A DNA stretch of 64,000 bases from Bradyrhizobium sp. ISRA430 (GCF_029909975.1 NZ_CP094516.1:186001-250000), one strand, 5' to 3'; shown: positions 25,771 through 34,931, counted from the stretch's first letter. Notes: a model not told the origin generated them from the letters alone. Program-made: numbers and translations.

Positions 25771-27465
25771 ATGGATGCTGCGGCGCTCGGATCCGGGATC
25801 GATGCCGGAACCAAACTATTGGGCAAGTTCGTTCGTTTCGCGCGCGGTGCAGACACGCTGAGCGTCGCGGAAAAGGTCTACAGCATCGCCGGTTTTCTCG
25901 CGATCGTCACCACCTTCCTGCTGGTGATGTCGATCCAGTCCGTGCGGTTGCAGACGACCTATCGACACATGCATGCGTCCTCGGCCGAAGCGGCCATCAA
26001 CATCGGCCGCATCAACGCGCTGATCTATGCAGTCGTGATGGAATCGCGGGGCATCTACATGTCCGCCGATCGCGGGCGGGCGAAACCGTTCGCCGATGCG
26101 CTGCTGCAGCGCAATCGTGAGCTTGCCGAGGTGGTGAAAGGCATGGAGGCAACCATCGGCGACGACGACGCCGAACTGTTCTCCACTTTCCGGCAGCGCA
26201 TCGCGCAGTTCATCGATTTCCGCCAGGAGCTGGTGCGACGCGGACTGGAGATCAGCACGGCCGCGGCACGCGAATGGGGTGACAACGACGCCAACCGGAC
26301 GCTGCGCAGCAAACTCAACAGCGATATCGAGGCGCTCGCACGTATCTACAGGGAGCGCGCCCGCGAGGCGGACGAGCTCGCGAACGAGAACCGCTATGCT
26401 GCCGCCTATCTGTTCGCGCTTGGACTCGCGGCGCTGCTCCTCGCGGGGCTGAACGTCGTCGTCATGCGTGGCTCGGTGGTGGGCGCGCTGTCCGACATCA
26501 CGCAGGCGACCGACCGGATCGCCGCCGGCGACGTCAAGAGCGAGGTGCCGCATCTGCGACGCCACGACGAGATCGGTCACCTCGCACGCGCGGTCCAGAA
26601 CTTCCGCGACGCCGTCGCCCGTATCTTCGAGCTCGAGGAGCTCGAGCTCGGCACCGCGCAGGCGCGCGACGCGGCGATGACCGAGCGCGACAAGTTCAAC
26701 GACAAGTACCAGGCCAAGAAATGGCAGCTCTCGGCCGCAATCACCAGTATGCCGCAGGGACTGATCATGCTCGACGGCAAGACCAGCGTGGTCGCGATGA
26801 ACAGCAATTACCGGCGCATCTACAATCTGCCCGAGACGATCCAGGCCGGATCGACGCTCGAGGAGATTCTGCAGCATCGGGTTAGAAGCGGATTGTTCAG
26901 CGGCGACGTCACGAAATATGTTGCGGCGGTCCGCGACCGCATCGCCAGGCGCGAGCCGGCGGCCTATGAAATCAACCTGAACGACGGTCGCACCATCAAG
27001 ATCTACGAGCGTCCGATGGACGGTGGCGGCTGGGTCTCGGTGCAGGAGGACGTCACCGAACAGCGGCAGCAGCAGCGTATCCTCGAGCGGATGGAGCGCT
27101 TCCTCGCCACCATCATCGAGAACGTCGCCGAAGGCATCATCGCCAAGGACGCGCGCAACCTGCGCTACGTCTTCGTCAACAGGGCCGCCGAGAAGATGAT
27201 CGGCATGTCGCGGGCCGAGATCATCGGCAAGACCGCGCGGGAATTGTTCTCCGCGGAGGCAGCCGAATTGATCGAGCGGCGCGACCAGCAGCTTCTCGCG
27301 CAGAAGCAGCAGCTCGAGCCGATCGTCGACACCATCGACAATCCCGTTCGCGGGCGCCGCGTGATCTGCGCCCGCCGGATCCAGATCGGCGGGGCCGGCG
27401 AGGAGTCCCACATGTTCGTGACCATGGTCGAGGACCGGACCGAGAAGATGGTGGCGGCCGCATAG
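25771..27465 (+). CDS. HAMP-PAS-PAS transmembrane receptor without output domain
   Basis: 564 residues. TM1 at about 37-57, a periplasmic helical domain of about 150 residues (four-helix-bundle-like), TM2 at about 211-231, HAMP at 232-285, a coiled coil, PAS1 at about 310-415 (ITSMPQGLIMLDGKTSVVAMN) and PAS2 at about 440-555. It ends directly after PAS2 with no histidine kinase, GGDEF, EAL or methyl-accepting domain. In related proteins such sensory modules precede GGDEF/EAL or kinase domains. ATG 25771 follows a GGGGGG run. No effector frame is found after the stop; the following genes are small reverse-strand genes. It may act through a separate partner or be a truncated form. Confidence 0.82.
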   Translation: MDAAALGSGIDAGTKLLGKFVRFARGADTLSVAEKVYSIAGFLAIVTTFLLVMSIQSVRLQTTYRHMHASSAEAAINIGRINALIYAVVMESRGIYMSADRGRAKPFADALLQRNRELAEVVKGMEATIGDDDAELFSTFRQRIAQFIDFRQELVRRGLEISTAAAREWGDNDANRTLRSKLNSDIEALARIYRERAREADELANENRYAAAYLFALGLAALLLAGLNVVVMRGSVVGALSDITQATDRIAAGDVKSEVPHLRRHDEIGHLARAVQNFRDAVARIFELEELELGTAQARDAAMTERDKFNDKYQAKKWQLSAAITSMPQGLIMLDGKTSVVAMNSNYRRIYNLPETIQAGSTLEEILQHRVRSGLFSGDVTKYVAAVRDRIARREPAAYEINLNDGRTIKIYERPMDGGGWVSVQEDVTEQRQQQRILERMERFLATIIENVAEGIIAKDARNLRYVFVNRAAEKMIGMSRAEIIGKTARELFSAEAAELIERRDQQLLAQKQQLEPIVDTIDNPVRGRRVICARRIQIGGAGEESHMFVTMVEDRTEKMVAAA

Positions 27466-27498
27466 CGATCGGCGCCTTATCTGATCAGCGGTGACGTG

Positions 27499-27663
27499 TC
27501 AGCTTCCCTCGGACCCGGGTGTCTCTTTTGAGGTCGCCACCTTCTCGTGACCCGCGGCCCACAGCGCATGCTCGTCGCTGCCTTCCTGGTATGGGTTGGT
27601 TTCGGCTGGAATGTTTTCGCGCGCGGCGCGTTCGCCTTCCGCAAAGGGATCGCGATCTGTCAT
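27499..27663 (-). CDS. Small Rmf-like protein
   Basis: 54 residues, start ATG 27663, stop 27499-27501. The product begins MTDRDPFAEGERAAREN and contains NPYQEGSDEHALWAAGHEKV. The order 'PF..G..AA....NPY..GS..H.LW..GHE' resembles ribosome modulation factor (Rmf: G..AG....CPY......W..GW). Related short Rhizobiales proteins carry this pattern. Its ATG overlaps the TGA of the 76-codon gene upstream (ATGA, 27660-27663), so the two are translationally coupled. Role in ribosome hibernation is inferred only from the motif. Confidence 0.75.
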   Translation of the reverse strand: MTDRDPFAEGERAARENIPAETNPYQEGSDEHALWAAGHEKVATSKETPGSEGS

Positions 27664-27890
27664 CGTGATTTCGCCTTTCTGGCTTTGGGGCGCGCGGTTA
27701 GCTTGCTCGATTCACTGTCGAGCCTGGCGCTCTTGCGCAATGCGTCCCTGAGGTCGATGGGAATGCCGTGCTTCTTCAACAGATCGGCAAAGGCTTCATC
27801 CGCGAGTTCCTGAAACGTCGCCATCCTGTCGCGCCCCAGTTGCTTCAGCTTGTCGAACGTATCCTCGTCGAACGCGATCAGTTTGCGCAT
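27660..27890 (-). CDS. Small hypothetical protein coupled to the Rmf-like gene
   Basis: 76 residues, start ATG 27890. It begins MRKLIAFDEDTFDKLKQLGRDR, a ribbon-helix-helix-like pattern (short beta strand with alternating hydrophobics, then helix) followed by a second helix and a Lys/Arg-rich tail (ARPKARKAKSR). This would fit a small DNA- or RNA-binding protein. No named family. It overlaps the Rmf-like gene by four bases (ATGA). Confidence 0.75.
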   Translation of the reverse strand: MRKLIAFDEDTFDKLKQLGRDRMATFQELADEAFADLLKKHGIPIDLRDALRKSARLDSESSKLTARPKARKAKSR

Positions 27891-27985
27891 GATCGTGGTT
27901 GCCTCCCTGCGTCAAGCGGACGTGACGGGATTTGTTCCGGAACGGGTCCGCGCCGGCATCGTTGACCGGCAAAGGAGAATTTCCG

Positions 27986-28279
27986 ATGACCAGGTCGTCC
28001 GCAACCGTTTCAGGCAAAGCCTTGATCGTGATCTGCGGCATCGCTGCAATGCCGGTCGCGTCGCTCGCGCAGGGCACGGGCGGCACCGGATCGGGCGGCG
28101 GCGTTGCCAACGCACCGGCGCCGCCGCCCGGCACCAACAGTCTCGGCACAGCCCAATCCTCGGGCCCGAACGCAGCGCGCGGCGTCACGACGGGTACGGG
28201 CGAGGGTGCAGATGCTGCGGTCAAGACCGAGAACGAGAAGCTCGACAAGAAGATGAAGAGCATCTGCCGCGGCTGCTGA
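27986..28279 (+). CDS. Small secreted Gly/Pro-rich protein
   Basis: 97 residues from ATG 27986, preceded by AAAGGAGAA. Signal peptide with cleavage after SLA near residue 26. The mature part has low-complexity GTGGTGSGGG and APAPPP segments and a short Lys/Glu-rich tail ending CRGC. No domain recognised; probably a periplasmic or surface small protein. Confidence 0.75.
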   Translation: MTRSSATVSGKALIVICGIAAMPVASLAQGTGGTGSGGGVANAPAPPPGTNSLGTAQSSGPNAARGVTTGTGEGADAAVKTENEKLDKKMKSICRGC

Positions 28280-28382
28280 CCCTCGCGTGGAAGTGAGCCA
28301 GTACGCCTGTCCCAAAGCTCCAAGGGACATTAGCTTGCCCTTGCTTTGAAGTGTGGACGGTTTCCACACGGAGGGTTGAGCG

Positions 28383-28754
28383 ATGTTACGCAAGATGATC
28401 ATGGCCGCCCTGGCCGTTGCGGCGGTCGGACTGTCGGCGCCTCAGGCGGCGCAGGCGCGGGGTGGTTTCGGGGGCTTCCATGGCGGCGCTTTCCACGGTG
28501 GCGGATTTCACGGCGGCGGCTGGGGCCATGGTTGGCACGGCGGCGGTTTCTGGCCCGGTGTCGCAATCGGTGCGGGTCTCGCCGGCGCAGGGTTTTACGG
28601 CGGCTATTACGGTTACGGCTACCCCTATTACGGCGATCCCTATTATTACGGCGCCGGCTATGACGACGGCGGGTACGGCGGCTGCTACGTCGCGCGGCAG
28701 CGCGTCATGACGCCCGCAGGATGGCGGATCCGCCGCGTCGATGTCTGCGATTAG
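28383..28754 (+). CDS. Small secreted Gly/His/Tyr-rich protein
   Basis: 123 residues from ATG 28383. Signal peptide ends after AAQA (about 26). The mature chain is dominated by FHGGGFHGGGWGHGWHGGG repeats, then GYYGYGYPYYGDPYYYG, and ends in a short conserved-looking YVARQRVMTPAGWRIRRVDVC. Such Gly-rich secreted proteins are common in Bradyrhizobium; the His clusters may bind metal, which is speculative. A terminator follows at 28778-28823, whose U-tract faces the reverse strand. Confidence 0.78.
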   Translation: MLRKMIMAALAVAAVGLSAPQAAQARGGFGGFHGGAFHGGGFHGGGWGHGWHGGGFWPGVAIGAGLAGAGFYGGYYGYGYPYYGDPYYYGAGYDDGGYGGCYVARQRVMTPAGWRIRRVDVCD

Positions 28755-28777
28755 GACAGGACGGCCCGTCGCGGCGT

Positions 28778-28823
28778 AAAAAATAAAAAACAAGGCCGTT
28801 GACGCAGTATACCGTCAACGACC
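28778..28823 (-). terminator. Rho-independent terminator (reverse strand)
   Basis: Hairpin CGTTGACG/CGTCAACG extended by flanking AAGG/CCTT pairs. On the reverse strand it is followed by a long U-rich tract (plus-strand run aaaaaataaaaaa at 28779-28791). It ends the coiled-coil membrane gene at 28952-29458 and may also insulate the converging forward gene. Confidence 0.85.
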
Positions 28824-28951
28824 TTGCCAGCCCCGGATATTGAAATTGGCTCACGCCATCCGGTACCGGCAAGCATGACGCGGAATCATACGGGCGAATG
28901 TGATCCAGTTCACAATTGGCGAAATTTAGGTCGGGGCATTCCGCCGCCGAA

Positions 28952-29458
28952 TCAGCCGCGTGACCTGCGGGACCGGGCGCTCGCATGCGCCCGGCGGGCC
29001 GGCTTGCGCCGGGTGACCGTCGGCGTGTCGGCCTCGCTGGCCCGGGTGCTGGCGAAGGACTGCCGCAGCCCATCGACGGACTCGGTTAGGCCCGTGACCT
29101 GCTCCGACAGGCGCTTGGTCTCGGCCTGCTGCGCCGCCAGAAGCCGCTTCACGGTCTGGAGCTGATCCTGCACGACCTGTAGCTGATCGATCGACTCCTG
29201 CTGGGTGGCTTCCAGCCCCTTGGTTTTCTCGACGAGCTGTTCGGAGGCCTGTGCGGCGCGGGCCTGGAGCTGCCGGGACATCACCACCCGATCGGTCTCC
29301 GGCGCGTGGCCAGTGTAGACGCGCCAGATCGCGATCGAAGTGACACCGGCGATCAGCAGCAGAAGGGTTGCGGCAGTCAGCGCGATTGGCTGAGGGCCGA
29401 GACGAAGGAGGGGATTGGTCGGTCTATCCTCTGCGAGATCGATCATCGCTGACGACAT
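28952..29458 (-). CDS. Membrane-anchored coiled-coil protein
   Basis: 168 residues from ATG 29458 (MSSAMIDLAE; ATG 29446 is an alternative). One TM (IALTAATLLLLIAGVTSIAIW, about residues 25-46), then a heptad-patterned coiled coil of roughly 80 residues (QLQARAAQASEQLVEKTKGL onward) and an Arg-rich basic tail (RRKPARRAHASARSRRSRG). No named domain. The architecture suits a structural or scaffold role at the inner membrane. Confidence 0.75.
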   Translation of the reverse strand: MSSAMIDLAEDRPTNPLLRLGPQPIALTAATLLLLIAGVTSIAIWRVYTGHAPETDRVVMSRQLQARAAQASEQLVEKTKGLEATQQESIDQLQVVQDQLQTVKRLLAAQQAETKRLSEQVTGLTESVDGLRQSFASTRASEADTPTVTRRKPARRAHASARSRRSRG

Positions 29459-29729
29459 CCAAATTGAAACTTGGAGGCGAAGACCGGCAACCTGTGGCCG
29501 CCGGGAGGTCCCGAAAACGTTACATTTCGGCAAGGAATGGGACGAAAAGGAGGCCGCAGGCCAAAAACGCAATTGTTCCAGTGCCGAAGGGATCGCCTGT
29601 TCTGAAAATCGAGACCGGCTTACCCAAAAAAGAACTCCCCGCCCATGCCGGATCCGGCGTAGACGAGGAGCAGGTCGTGTCGTGACGGGGCCAGATCCGG
29701 CCGTCACATGAAGCTTGTCACGTCGTCCG

Positions 29730-29921
29730 CTACGGGCGGGCGGCCTTCATCGAAGGCTGGATGGTCATGCGGTAGGCAATGAATGCTTGACCGTCGAACC
29801 TCTCCACGACCTCGTCGCAGGCCGGGCATCGATACTCGCCTTGGCTTGCCGGCGGCGTCGCCAGTTCAAGCCGGCGAAAACCGGCGCCACACGCGGAACA
29901 CGTGACATCGTTCTTTTTCAT
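29730..29921 (-). CDS. Zinc-ribbon small protein
   Basis: 63 residues, ATG 29921. Two CxxC knuckles (CSAC at 8-11 and CPAC at 32-35) form a one-zinc ribbon. The C-terminal 25 residues have no signature. Function unknown; small zinc-ribbon proteins of this size often bind nucleic acid or protein partners. Confidence 0.8.
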   Translation of the reverse strand: MKKNDVTCSACGAGFRRLELATPPASQGEYRCPACDEVVERFDGQAFIAYRMTIQPSMKAARP

Positions 29922-30035
29922 AGAAACCCCGTAGAAATACTGGTGCGGCCTCTTAACACAGGTTAGGGCGAAACTTGGGTCGCTTGGTTGTCGCGTGTCA
30001 AAAAAGATTCATGAACCGGGTCGTCCGCACAGGCG

Positions 30036-30767
30036 TTACGGCTGAAACGGTGAAAACGGTCCGGAATAGGTCTTTACGCGCGGCGCCGCATAGGGTCCGA
30101 GTCGCGAGGTTTTGAGCCCGAGCCGGACCAGCGATTCCGCCAGCGTCACCGCTGCGGCAACGCCGTCGATCACGGGGAGGCCGTGTGCGCCGGCTAGCTC
30201 AGCCGCCAGGTCCGCCATGCCGGCACAGCCGAGCACGATCGCCTCCGCGCGATCGTCGCGGATCGCGGCCGTGATCTCCGCGGAGATTTTTGCGAGCGCG
30301 TCAGCATTGCGCTCCTCGAGCGCGAGCACCGGCACCTCCGCGGCGCGGACGCGGGCGCAGCGCGCGGCGAGGCCGTACTTCATCAGATTATGCTCGATCG
30401 GCACGATGGAGACACTGAGCGTCGTCACCACGGCAAAGCGTGCGGCGATCAGGCTCGCCATGTGGAAGCCTGCTTCGCCGATGCCGATCACCGGCGCACG
30501 TGCGGCCGCGCGCGCGGCATCGAGGCCGGTGTCGTCGAAGCAGGCGATGATGTGGGCGTCAGCGCCGTCGCGATCGGCCTCGCGGATGCAGCCGAGCATG
30601 CCGGGCACGGCGAAGGCCTCGTCGTAAAAGCCCTCGATCGAGGCTGGGCCCATCGTCGGCTGGCGTGCATCGATCACCGTATCGGGCAACGCGGAAGCGC
30701 GCGCGGCGGCGGCAATCTTCGCCGTCATCGTCGCCGTGGTGTTGGGATTGACGACGTGAAGTCGCAT
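30036..30767 (-). CDS. Asp/Glu/hydantoin racemase-family protein
   Basis: 243 residues from ATG 30767 (MRLHVVNPNTT), the usual family start; a TTG at 30779 would overlap the preceding stop. Two catalytic cysteines sit in HIIACFDDTGLD and IVLGCAGMAD, the paired acid/base residues of this racemase fold. It lies 5 bp after the stop of the last permease gene (30772-30774), so it is the last gene of the ABC operon. It probably processes an imported amino-acid or hydantoin derivative; which one is unknown. Confidence 0.88.
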   Translation of the reverse strand: MRLHVVNPNTTATMTAKIAAAARASALPDTVIDARQPTMGPASIEGFYDEAFAVPGMLGCIREADRDGADAHIIACFDDTGLDAARAAARAPVIGIGEAGFHMASLIAARFAVVTTLSVSIVPIEHNLMKYGLAARCARVRAAEVPVLALEERNADALAKISAEITAAIRDDRAEAIVLGCAGMADLAAELAGAHGLPVIDGVAAAVTLAESLVRLGLKTSRLGPYAAPRVKTYSGPFSPFQP

Positions 30768-30771
30768 CAGA

Positions 30772-31650
30772 TCAGACAAGTCCCTTGCCGGCGTCCGAAC
30801 CCTTCGCCGCCTGCCGCTTGTTCAACATATGGATGGTGCCGAGCGCAAGCGTGATCACGGCAAAGGACACCGCCGAGATCACCGTGCCGAGCGCATAGAT
30901 GTCGGGTTTCGTCACCGTCGTGGTGAGCCCCTGGAGATCGAGCGGCAGCGTGTTCACCGGCCCGATCGCCTGGCTGGAGCGTGCGAGTTCATCCCAAGAC
31001 AGCGTGAAGCCGAACAGACCGATGCCGATCACCGAAGGCAGGATGATCGGCAGCACGACGTGGCGGAAGGTCTGCCAGGGCGTCGCGCCGAGATCGCGCG
31101 CGGCTTCCTCCAGCCTGGGATCGAAGCGGTTGAAGATCGCGAACATGATCAAGAGCCCGAACGGTAGCGTCCAGGTCAGGTGCGCGCCAAGGCCAGAGGT
31201 GAGCAGGCCCATCGAGGTCTCGAAATTCTCGTTGAAGTAGCGCTTGATCAGATCGTCGACGATGCGGAATTCGAGGGAGATGCCGAGCGAGGTGATGATC
31301 GAGGGAACGATGAGGCTCGCGATCGCCGAATAGAACAGAATGCTCTGCGCCCTGAACCTGCGGCGGAAGGCCATGCCGGCGGCGACCGACAGCACGACGG
31401 TGACGGCCATCACCACGAGGCCGAGCAGCAGCGAGCGGCGGAAGGCGGCGCCGAGATCGACGATGCCTGTGCCCTCGAACAGTTTTGCCAGCCAGAAGGT
31501 CGATATCCCGTTCATCGGAAAGGTGAGGCCGCCCTGCGGCCCCTGGAACGACAGGATGTAGATCGCGATCATCGGCCCGTACAGAAACAGCACATAGGCC
31601 GCGAAGAAGATCGCGAGAACATAGAAGCTGCGCGGACGTCCCTCCTTCAT
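30772..31650 (-). CDS. ABC transporter permease (PotC type)
   Basis: 292-residue inner-membrane permease with six hydrophobic segments and a BPD domain EAA loop (EEAARDLGATPWQTFRHVVLP). This is the second permease of a spermidine/putrescine-type importer. Start ATG 31650, three bases after the stop of the first permease, so translational coupling is likely. The 3' end leads directly into the racemase gene. Confidence 0.92.
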   Translation of the reverse strand: MKEGRPRSFYVLAIFFAAYVLFLYGPMIAIYILSFQGPQGGLTFPMNGISTFWLAKLFEGTGIVDLGAAFRRSLLLGLVVMAVTVVLSVAAGMAFRRRFRAQSILFYSAIASLIVPSIITSLGISLEFRIVDDLIKRYFNENFETSMGLLTSGLGAHLTWTLPFGLLIMFAIFNRFDPRLEEAARDLGATPWQTFRHVVLPIILPSVIGIGLFGFTLSWDELARSSQAIGPVNTLPLDLQGLTTTVTKPDIYALGTVISAVSFAVITLALGTIHMLNKRQAAKGSDAGKGLV

Positions 31651-31653
31651 TGC

Positions 31654-32613
31654 TCACAGCTCCTTCCGGATGTCGACGATGCGCGACATCATGGTGATGA
31701 TCAGGAAGGTGATCGCGAGCAGGATGACCGCGTTTGCGGCGGCTGCCGGGAATTGCAGCGCGTTCAGCCGCGTCTCGATGATCTTGCCGGCGGCGGCGAT
31801 CTGCTGGCCGCCCATCACGCCGATGGTGATGAAATCGCCCATCACGATGGTGATGACGAAGATCGAGCCGATCACGATGCCGGGTTTGGCCAAGGGAATG
31901 ACGACGTTGACGAGGGTCTGGAAGCCGGTGGCGCCGGCGTCATAGGCGGCCTCGATCAGCGACTTGTCGATGCGCACCATCGAATTGAAGATCGGCACCA
32001 CCATGAAGAAGGTGAAGAGGTGGACGAGCGCCAGCACCACCGAGAATTCGGAATAGAGCAGCCATTCGACCGGCTGATTGATCAGCCCGGTCTTGACCAG
32101 TCCCGAATTGACCAGACCGTTGCGGCCGAGCAGCGGGATCCAGGCAATCATGCGGATGACGTTGGAGGTCCAGAACGGGATCGTGCAGAGCAGCGACAGT
32201 CCCATCTGCCAGGTCTTCGACTTGACGTGGAAGGCGAGGAAATAGGCGACCCAGAATCCGATGAAGAGCGTGATCGCCCAGACCAGGAAGCAGAGTTTCA
32301 GTGTCTTCAGATAAGTCTTGCCGATGGTGCAGAGATCGGGGAGTTGTGCGATGCAGCCCTCGAACGTGTCGGTGTAGCCGCGGCCCGAGAACGCCGGCAG
32401 GAGCTGGTATTCGTTGTAGTCCCAGAAGGAGACGATGACGACGAAGACCAGCGGGATCAGAAAGAAGGCGAGAAACACCAGCATCATCGGTCCGGCCTGG
32501 AGCCAGGAGATGAAGGACGGCGACAGGCGCGCCGCCTTCGCGGCACGTGCTGTGTCCGATCCCCGGGCAAAGCCCGGGGAAGCCTGCTGCAGGATGTTTT
32601 CGGAGGTGTCCAT
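31654..32613 (-). CDS. ABC transporter permease (PotB type)
   Basis: 319 residues from ATG 32613 (MDTSENILQQ). Hydrophobic segments and an EAA loop (EAAYDAGATGFQTLVNVVIPL) place it in the BPD family, PotB subgroup, with a long extracytoplasmic loop after TM1. The ATG overlaps the TGA of the binding-protein gene (ATGA at 32610-32613), showing coupling. Substrate is inferred to be an organic cation or polyamine-like compound from the subfamily only. Confidence 0.92.
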   Translation of the reverse strand: MDTSENILQQASPGFARGSDTARAAKAARLSPSFISWLQAGPMMLVFLAFFLIPLVFVVIVSFWDYNEYQLLPAFSGRGYTDTFEGCIAQLPDLCTIGKTYLKTLKLCFLVWAITLFIGFWVAYFLAFHVKSKTWQMGLSLLCTIPFWTSNVIRMIAWIPLLGRNGLVNSGLVKTGLINQPVEWLLYSEFSVVLALVHLFTFFMVVPIFNSMVRIDKSLIEAAYDAGATGFQTLVNVVIPLAKPGIVIGSIFVITIVMGDFITIGVMGGQQIAAAGKIIETRLNALQFPAAAANAVILLAITFLIITMMSRIVDIRKEL

Positions 32614-33902
32614 CACGCGGCGATGAACTCGTTCCACTTGCGGACCATGTAATCGTTCTCGTCCATCACCGCGTTCCAGCACGCGACCGCGCCCATGCGG
32701 TCCTCGTAGGAGCCGCCGTCACGCACGGCGCCGGCCTTCTCCAGCAGCGAGCCGTCGGGCGCCTTGATGTCCTTCTCGGCCGGCTTGCCTTCCATCCAGT
32801 ACGCCCACTCGTAGGGCTCCATGTGCGCCTTCGCGGTGGAGAGCACGGCGGAGTAGTAGCCCTGGCGGTTGAGATAGGCGCCGGCATAGCCGGACAGGAA
32901 CCAGTTGACGAACTCATAGGCCCAGTCGAGCTTTGCGCCCGATACGCCCTTGGACACGCAGAAGCCCGAGGCCCAGGAACGGTAGCCTTCCTTCAGCGGC
33001 TGGAAGGTGCAGGCGATGCCCATCGAGCGCACCTTCGTCACCGCCGGCGACCACATCGACTGGATCACGGTCTCGCCCGAGGCCATCAGGTTGACGCTCT
33101 CGTTGAAGTCTTTCCAGAACGCGCGGAACTGGCCGGCCTTCTTGGCTTCCGTCATCACCTTCATGGTGAGATCGATCTCCTCCTTGGTCATGTTGCCCTT
33201 GTCGGCATATTTGTACTTGCCGGTGGCCTCCACGACCATCGCGGCATCCATGATGCCGATCGAGGGGATGTTGAGGATCGAGGCCTTGCCCTTGAACTCG
33301 GGATTGAGCAGCTCGGACCACGAGCTGATCGGCCGCTTGATCAGGTCGGGCCGGATACCGAGCGTGTCGGCGTTGTAGACGGTCGGGATCAGCGTGACGA
33401 ATTCGGTCGCGGTCTTGGCGAAGGTCTTGGAGTCCTTGCCTTCGAGATAGAGCACCTTCCAGGGCGCGGTGCCCTGATTGCCGATCTTCTTACCGCCGGG
33501 CGTCTCGCCCTTGGTGAAGACAGGCGTGATGTTGTCGAATTCCTTGATCTTCTTGGCATCGAGCGCAAGGATGTTGCCCGACGGCACGAGCTTCTTCAGC
33601 GAGAAATATTCGGTGTCCAGCACGTCGAACGAGTTCGGCTGGGTCATCACGCGCTTGGTGACGTCGTCGGTGGTGGCCGTGATGTATTCGATCTTGATGC
33701 CTGTGTCCTTCAGGCATTGTTTCGAAATGTCGTCGCCTTCGTTCACGGCGGTGCCGAGATAGCGCAGCACCTTCGGCTCGGCCGACATCACGTAGGGGAA
33801 ACCGGTGATGGCGCCGGAGCCGGCGGCAAGGCCGGCAAGACCCGCGGTGCCCTTGAGTAGCGTGCGGCGGCTGACGCCGGTCGTCCTGGTGGTCTCGGTC
33901 AT
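32613..33902 (-). CDS. ABC transporter substrate-binding protein (PotD/SBP family 1-like)
   Basis: 429 residues from ATG 33902, preceded by GAGGAG. Twin-arginine signal (SRRTLLKGTAGLAGLAAGSG) followed by AITGFPYVMSAEP; Tat export of folded binding proteins is common in this family. The mature domain shows typical KVLRYLGTA and ISKQCLKDTGIK patterns of extracellular solute-binding proteins. Encoded between the ATPase and permease genes on the same strand. Ligand unknown. Confidence 0.9.
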   Translation of the reverse strand: MTETTRTTGVSRRTLLKGTAGLAGLAAGSGAITGFPYVMSAEPKVLRYLGTAVNEGDDISKQCLKDTGIKIEYITATTDDVTKRVMTQPNSFDVLDTEYFSLKKLVPSGNILALDAKKIKEFDNITPVFTKGETPGGKKIGNQGTAPWKVLYLEGKDSKTFAKTATEFVTLIPTVYNADTLGIRPDLIKRPISSWSELLNPEFKGKASILNIPSIGIMDAAMVVEATGKYKYADKGNMTKEEIDLTMKVMTEAKKAGQFRAFWKDFNESVNLMASGETVIQSMWSPAVTKVRSMGIACTFQPLKEGYRSWASGFCVSKGVSGAKLDWAYEFVNWFLSGYAGAYLNRQGYYSAVLSTAKAHMEPYEWAYWMEGKPAEKDIKAPDGSLLEKAGAVRDGGSYEDRMGAVACWNAVMDENDYMVRKWNEFIAA

Positions 33903-33944
33903 ATCAGTCACTCCTCTGTTGCGCATTGTCACGAACGATTGGCG

Positions 33945-34931
33945 CTATTGCAGGCGCTGCGCCTTGGCGGGGTCCCAGGTGGCGAGCACGCGATCGCCCG
34001 GACGGAACGGGTGCACGTCGAAGGTGGCTTCGGGAATATGGGAGAACAGGGCGGTGCCATCGTCGAGCGTGAGCGAGACGGCGACATAGGAGCCCTGGTA
34101 TTCGGTCTGGGTCAGCAGCGCCGGCGCGCCGAACGCGCCGTCGGCGAACGGCACGATGCCGAGCTGATCGGCGCGCACGGCGATCCTCCGGCCGGCGTCG
34201 CTGAGCACGTTGTGACCGCCGATGAAGCGTGCCACGAATTCGGTGTGGGGATGGTGGAAGATGTCGCGGGCCGTGCCCTGCTGCTCGATGCGGCCATGGT
34301 TCATCACCACGATGTGGTCGGCGAGCGCCATCGCCTCTTCCTGGCCGTGGGTGACCTGGATGAAGCTGATGCCGAGTTCGCGCTGCAGCCGCTTCAATTC
34401 GCCGCGCATCTTCACCCGCAGGAACGGGTCGAGCGCGGAGAGCGGCTCGTCGAGCAAAAGGATCTGCGGCTCGGTGATGAGCGCGCGGGCAAGCGCGACG
34501 CGCTGCTGCTGGCCGCCGGAGAGCTGCGCCGGGAGCCGGCCCGCATAGGGGCTCATTGCCACGAGCTCGAGCAACTCGCCGGCGCGTCTGTGCCGGTTCG
34601 CGCGGTCGACGCCGCGCATCTTCAGCGCAAAGGCGACGTTGTCGAGCACGGTCAGATGCGGAAACAGCGCGTAGGACTGGAACATCATCGCCGTGCCGCG
34701 CTTGGCGGGCGCGAGGTCCGTGACGTTCTGTGCGCCCAGGATGATGTCGCCCGCGCTGACCGCCTCATGGCCCGCGATCATGCGCAAGGTCGAGGTTTTG
34801 CCGCAGCCGGAGGGGCCGAGCAGGCAGCAATAGGTGCCCGCCGGGATCTTCAGGTTGACGTTGTCGACCGCCAGCGTCGTATCGTAGCGCTTGGTGACGG
34901 CGACCAGTTCGAGGGCTGCGGGAGTGGCCAT
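33945..34931 (-). CDS. ABC transporter ATP-binding protein (PotA type)
   Basis: 329 residues from ATG 34931 (MATPAALEL). Walker A GPSGCGKTS (39-47), Q-loop MMFQSYALFPH, signature LSGGQQQR, Walker B LLLDEPLSALD and switch VTHGQEEAM. C-terminal regulatory TOBE-like region after about residue 240. First gene of the operon ATPase, binding protein, two permeases, racemase, transcribed divergently from the GntR regulator. Confidence 0.94.
   Translation of the reverse strand: MATPAALELVAVTKRYDTTLAVDNVNLKIPAGTYCCLLGPSGCGKTSTLRMIAGHEAVSAGDIILGAQNVTDLAPAKRGTAMMFQSYALFPHLTVLDNVAFALKMRGVDRANRHRRAGELLELVAMSPYAGRLPAQLSGGQQQRVALARALITEPQILLLDEPLSALDPFLRVKMRGELKRLQRELGISFIQVTHGQEEAMALADHIVVMNHGRIEQQGTARDIFHHPHTEFVARFIGGHNVLSDAGRRIAVRADQLGIVPFADGAFGAPALLTQTEYQGSYVAVSLTLDDGTALFSHIPEATFDVHPFRPGDRVLATWDPAKAQRLQ

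Noticed and set aside
31180..32652. 490-codon forward frame opposite the permease genes
   Set aside because: Antisense shadow of the ABC permeases, with His/Asp/Arg-rich composition and no domain.
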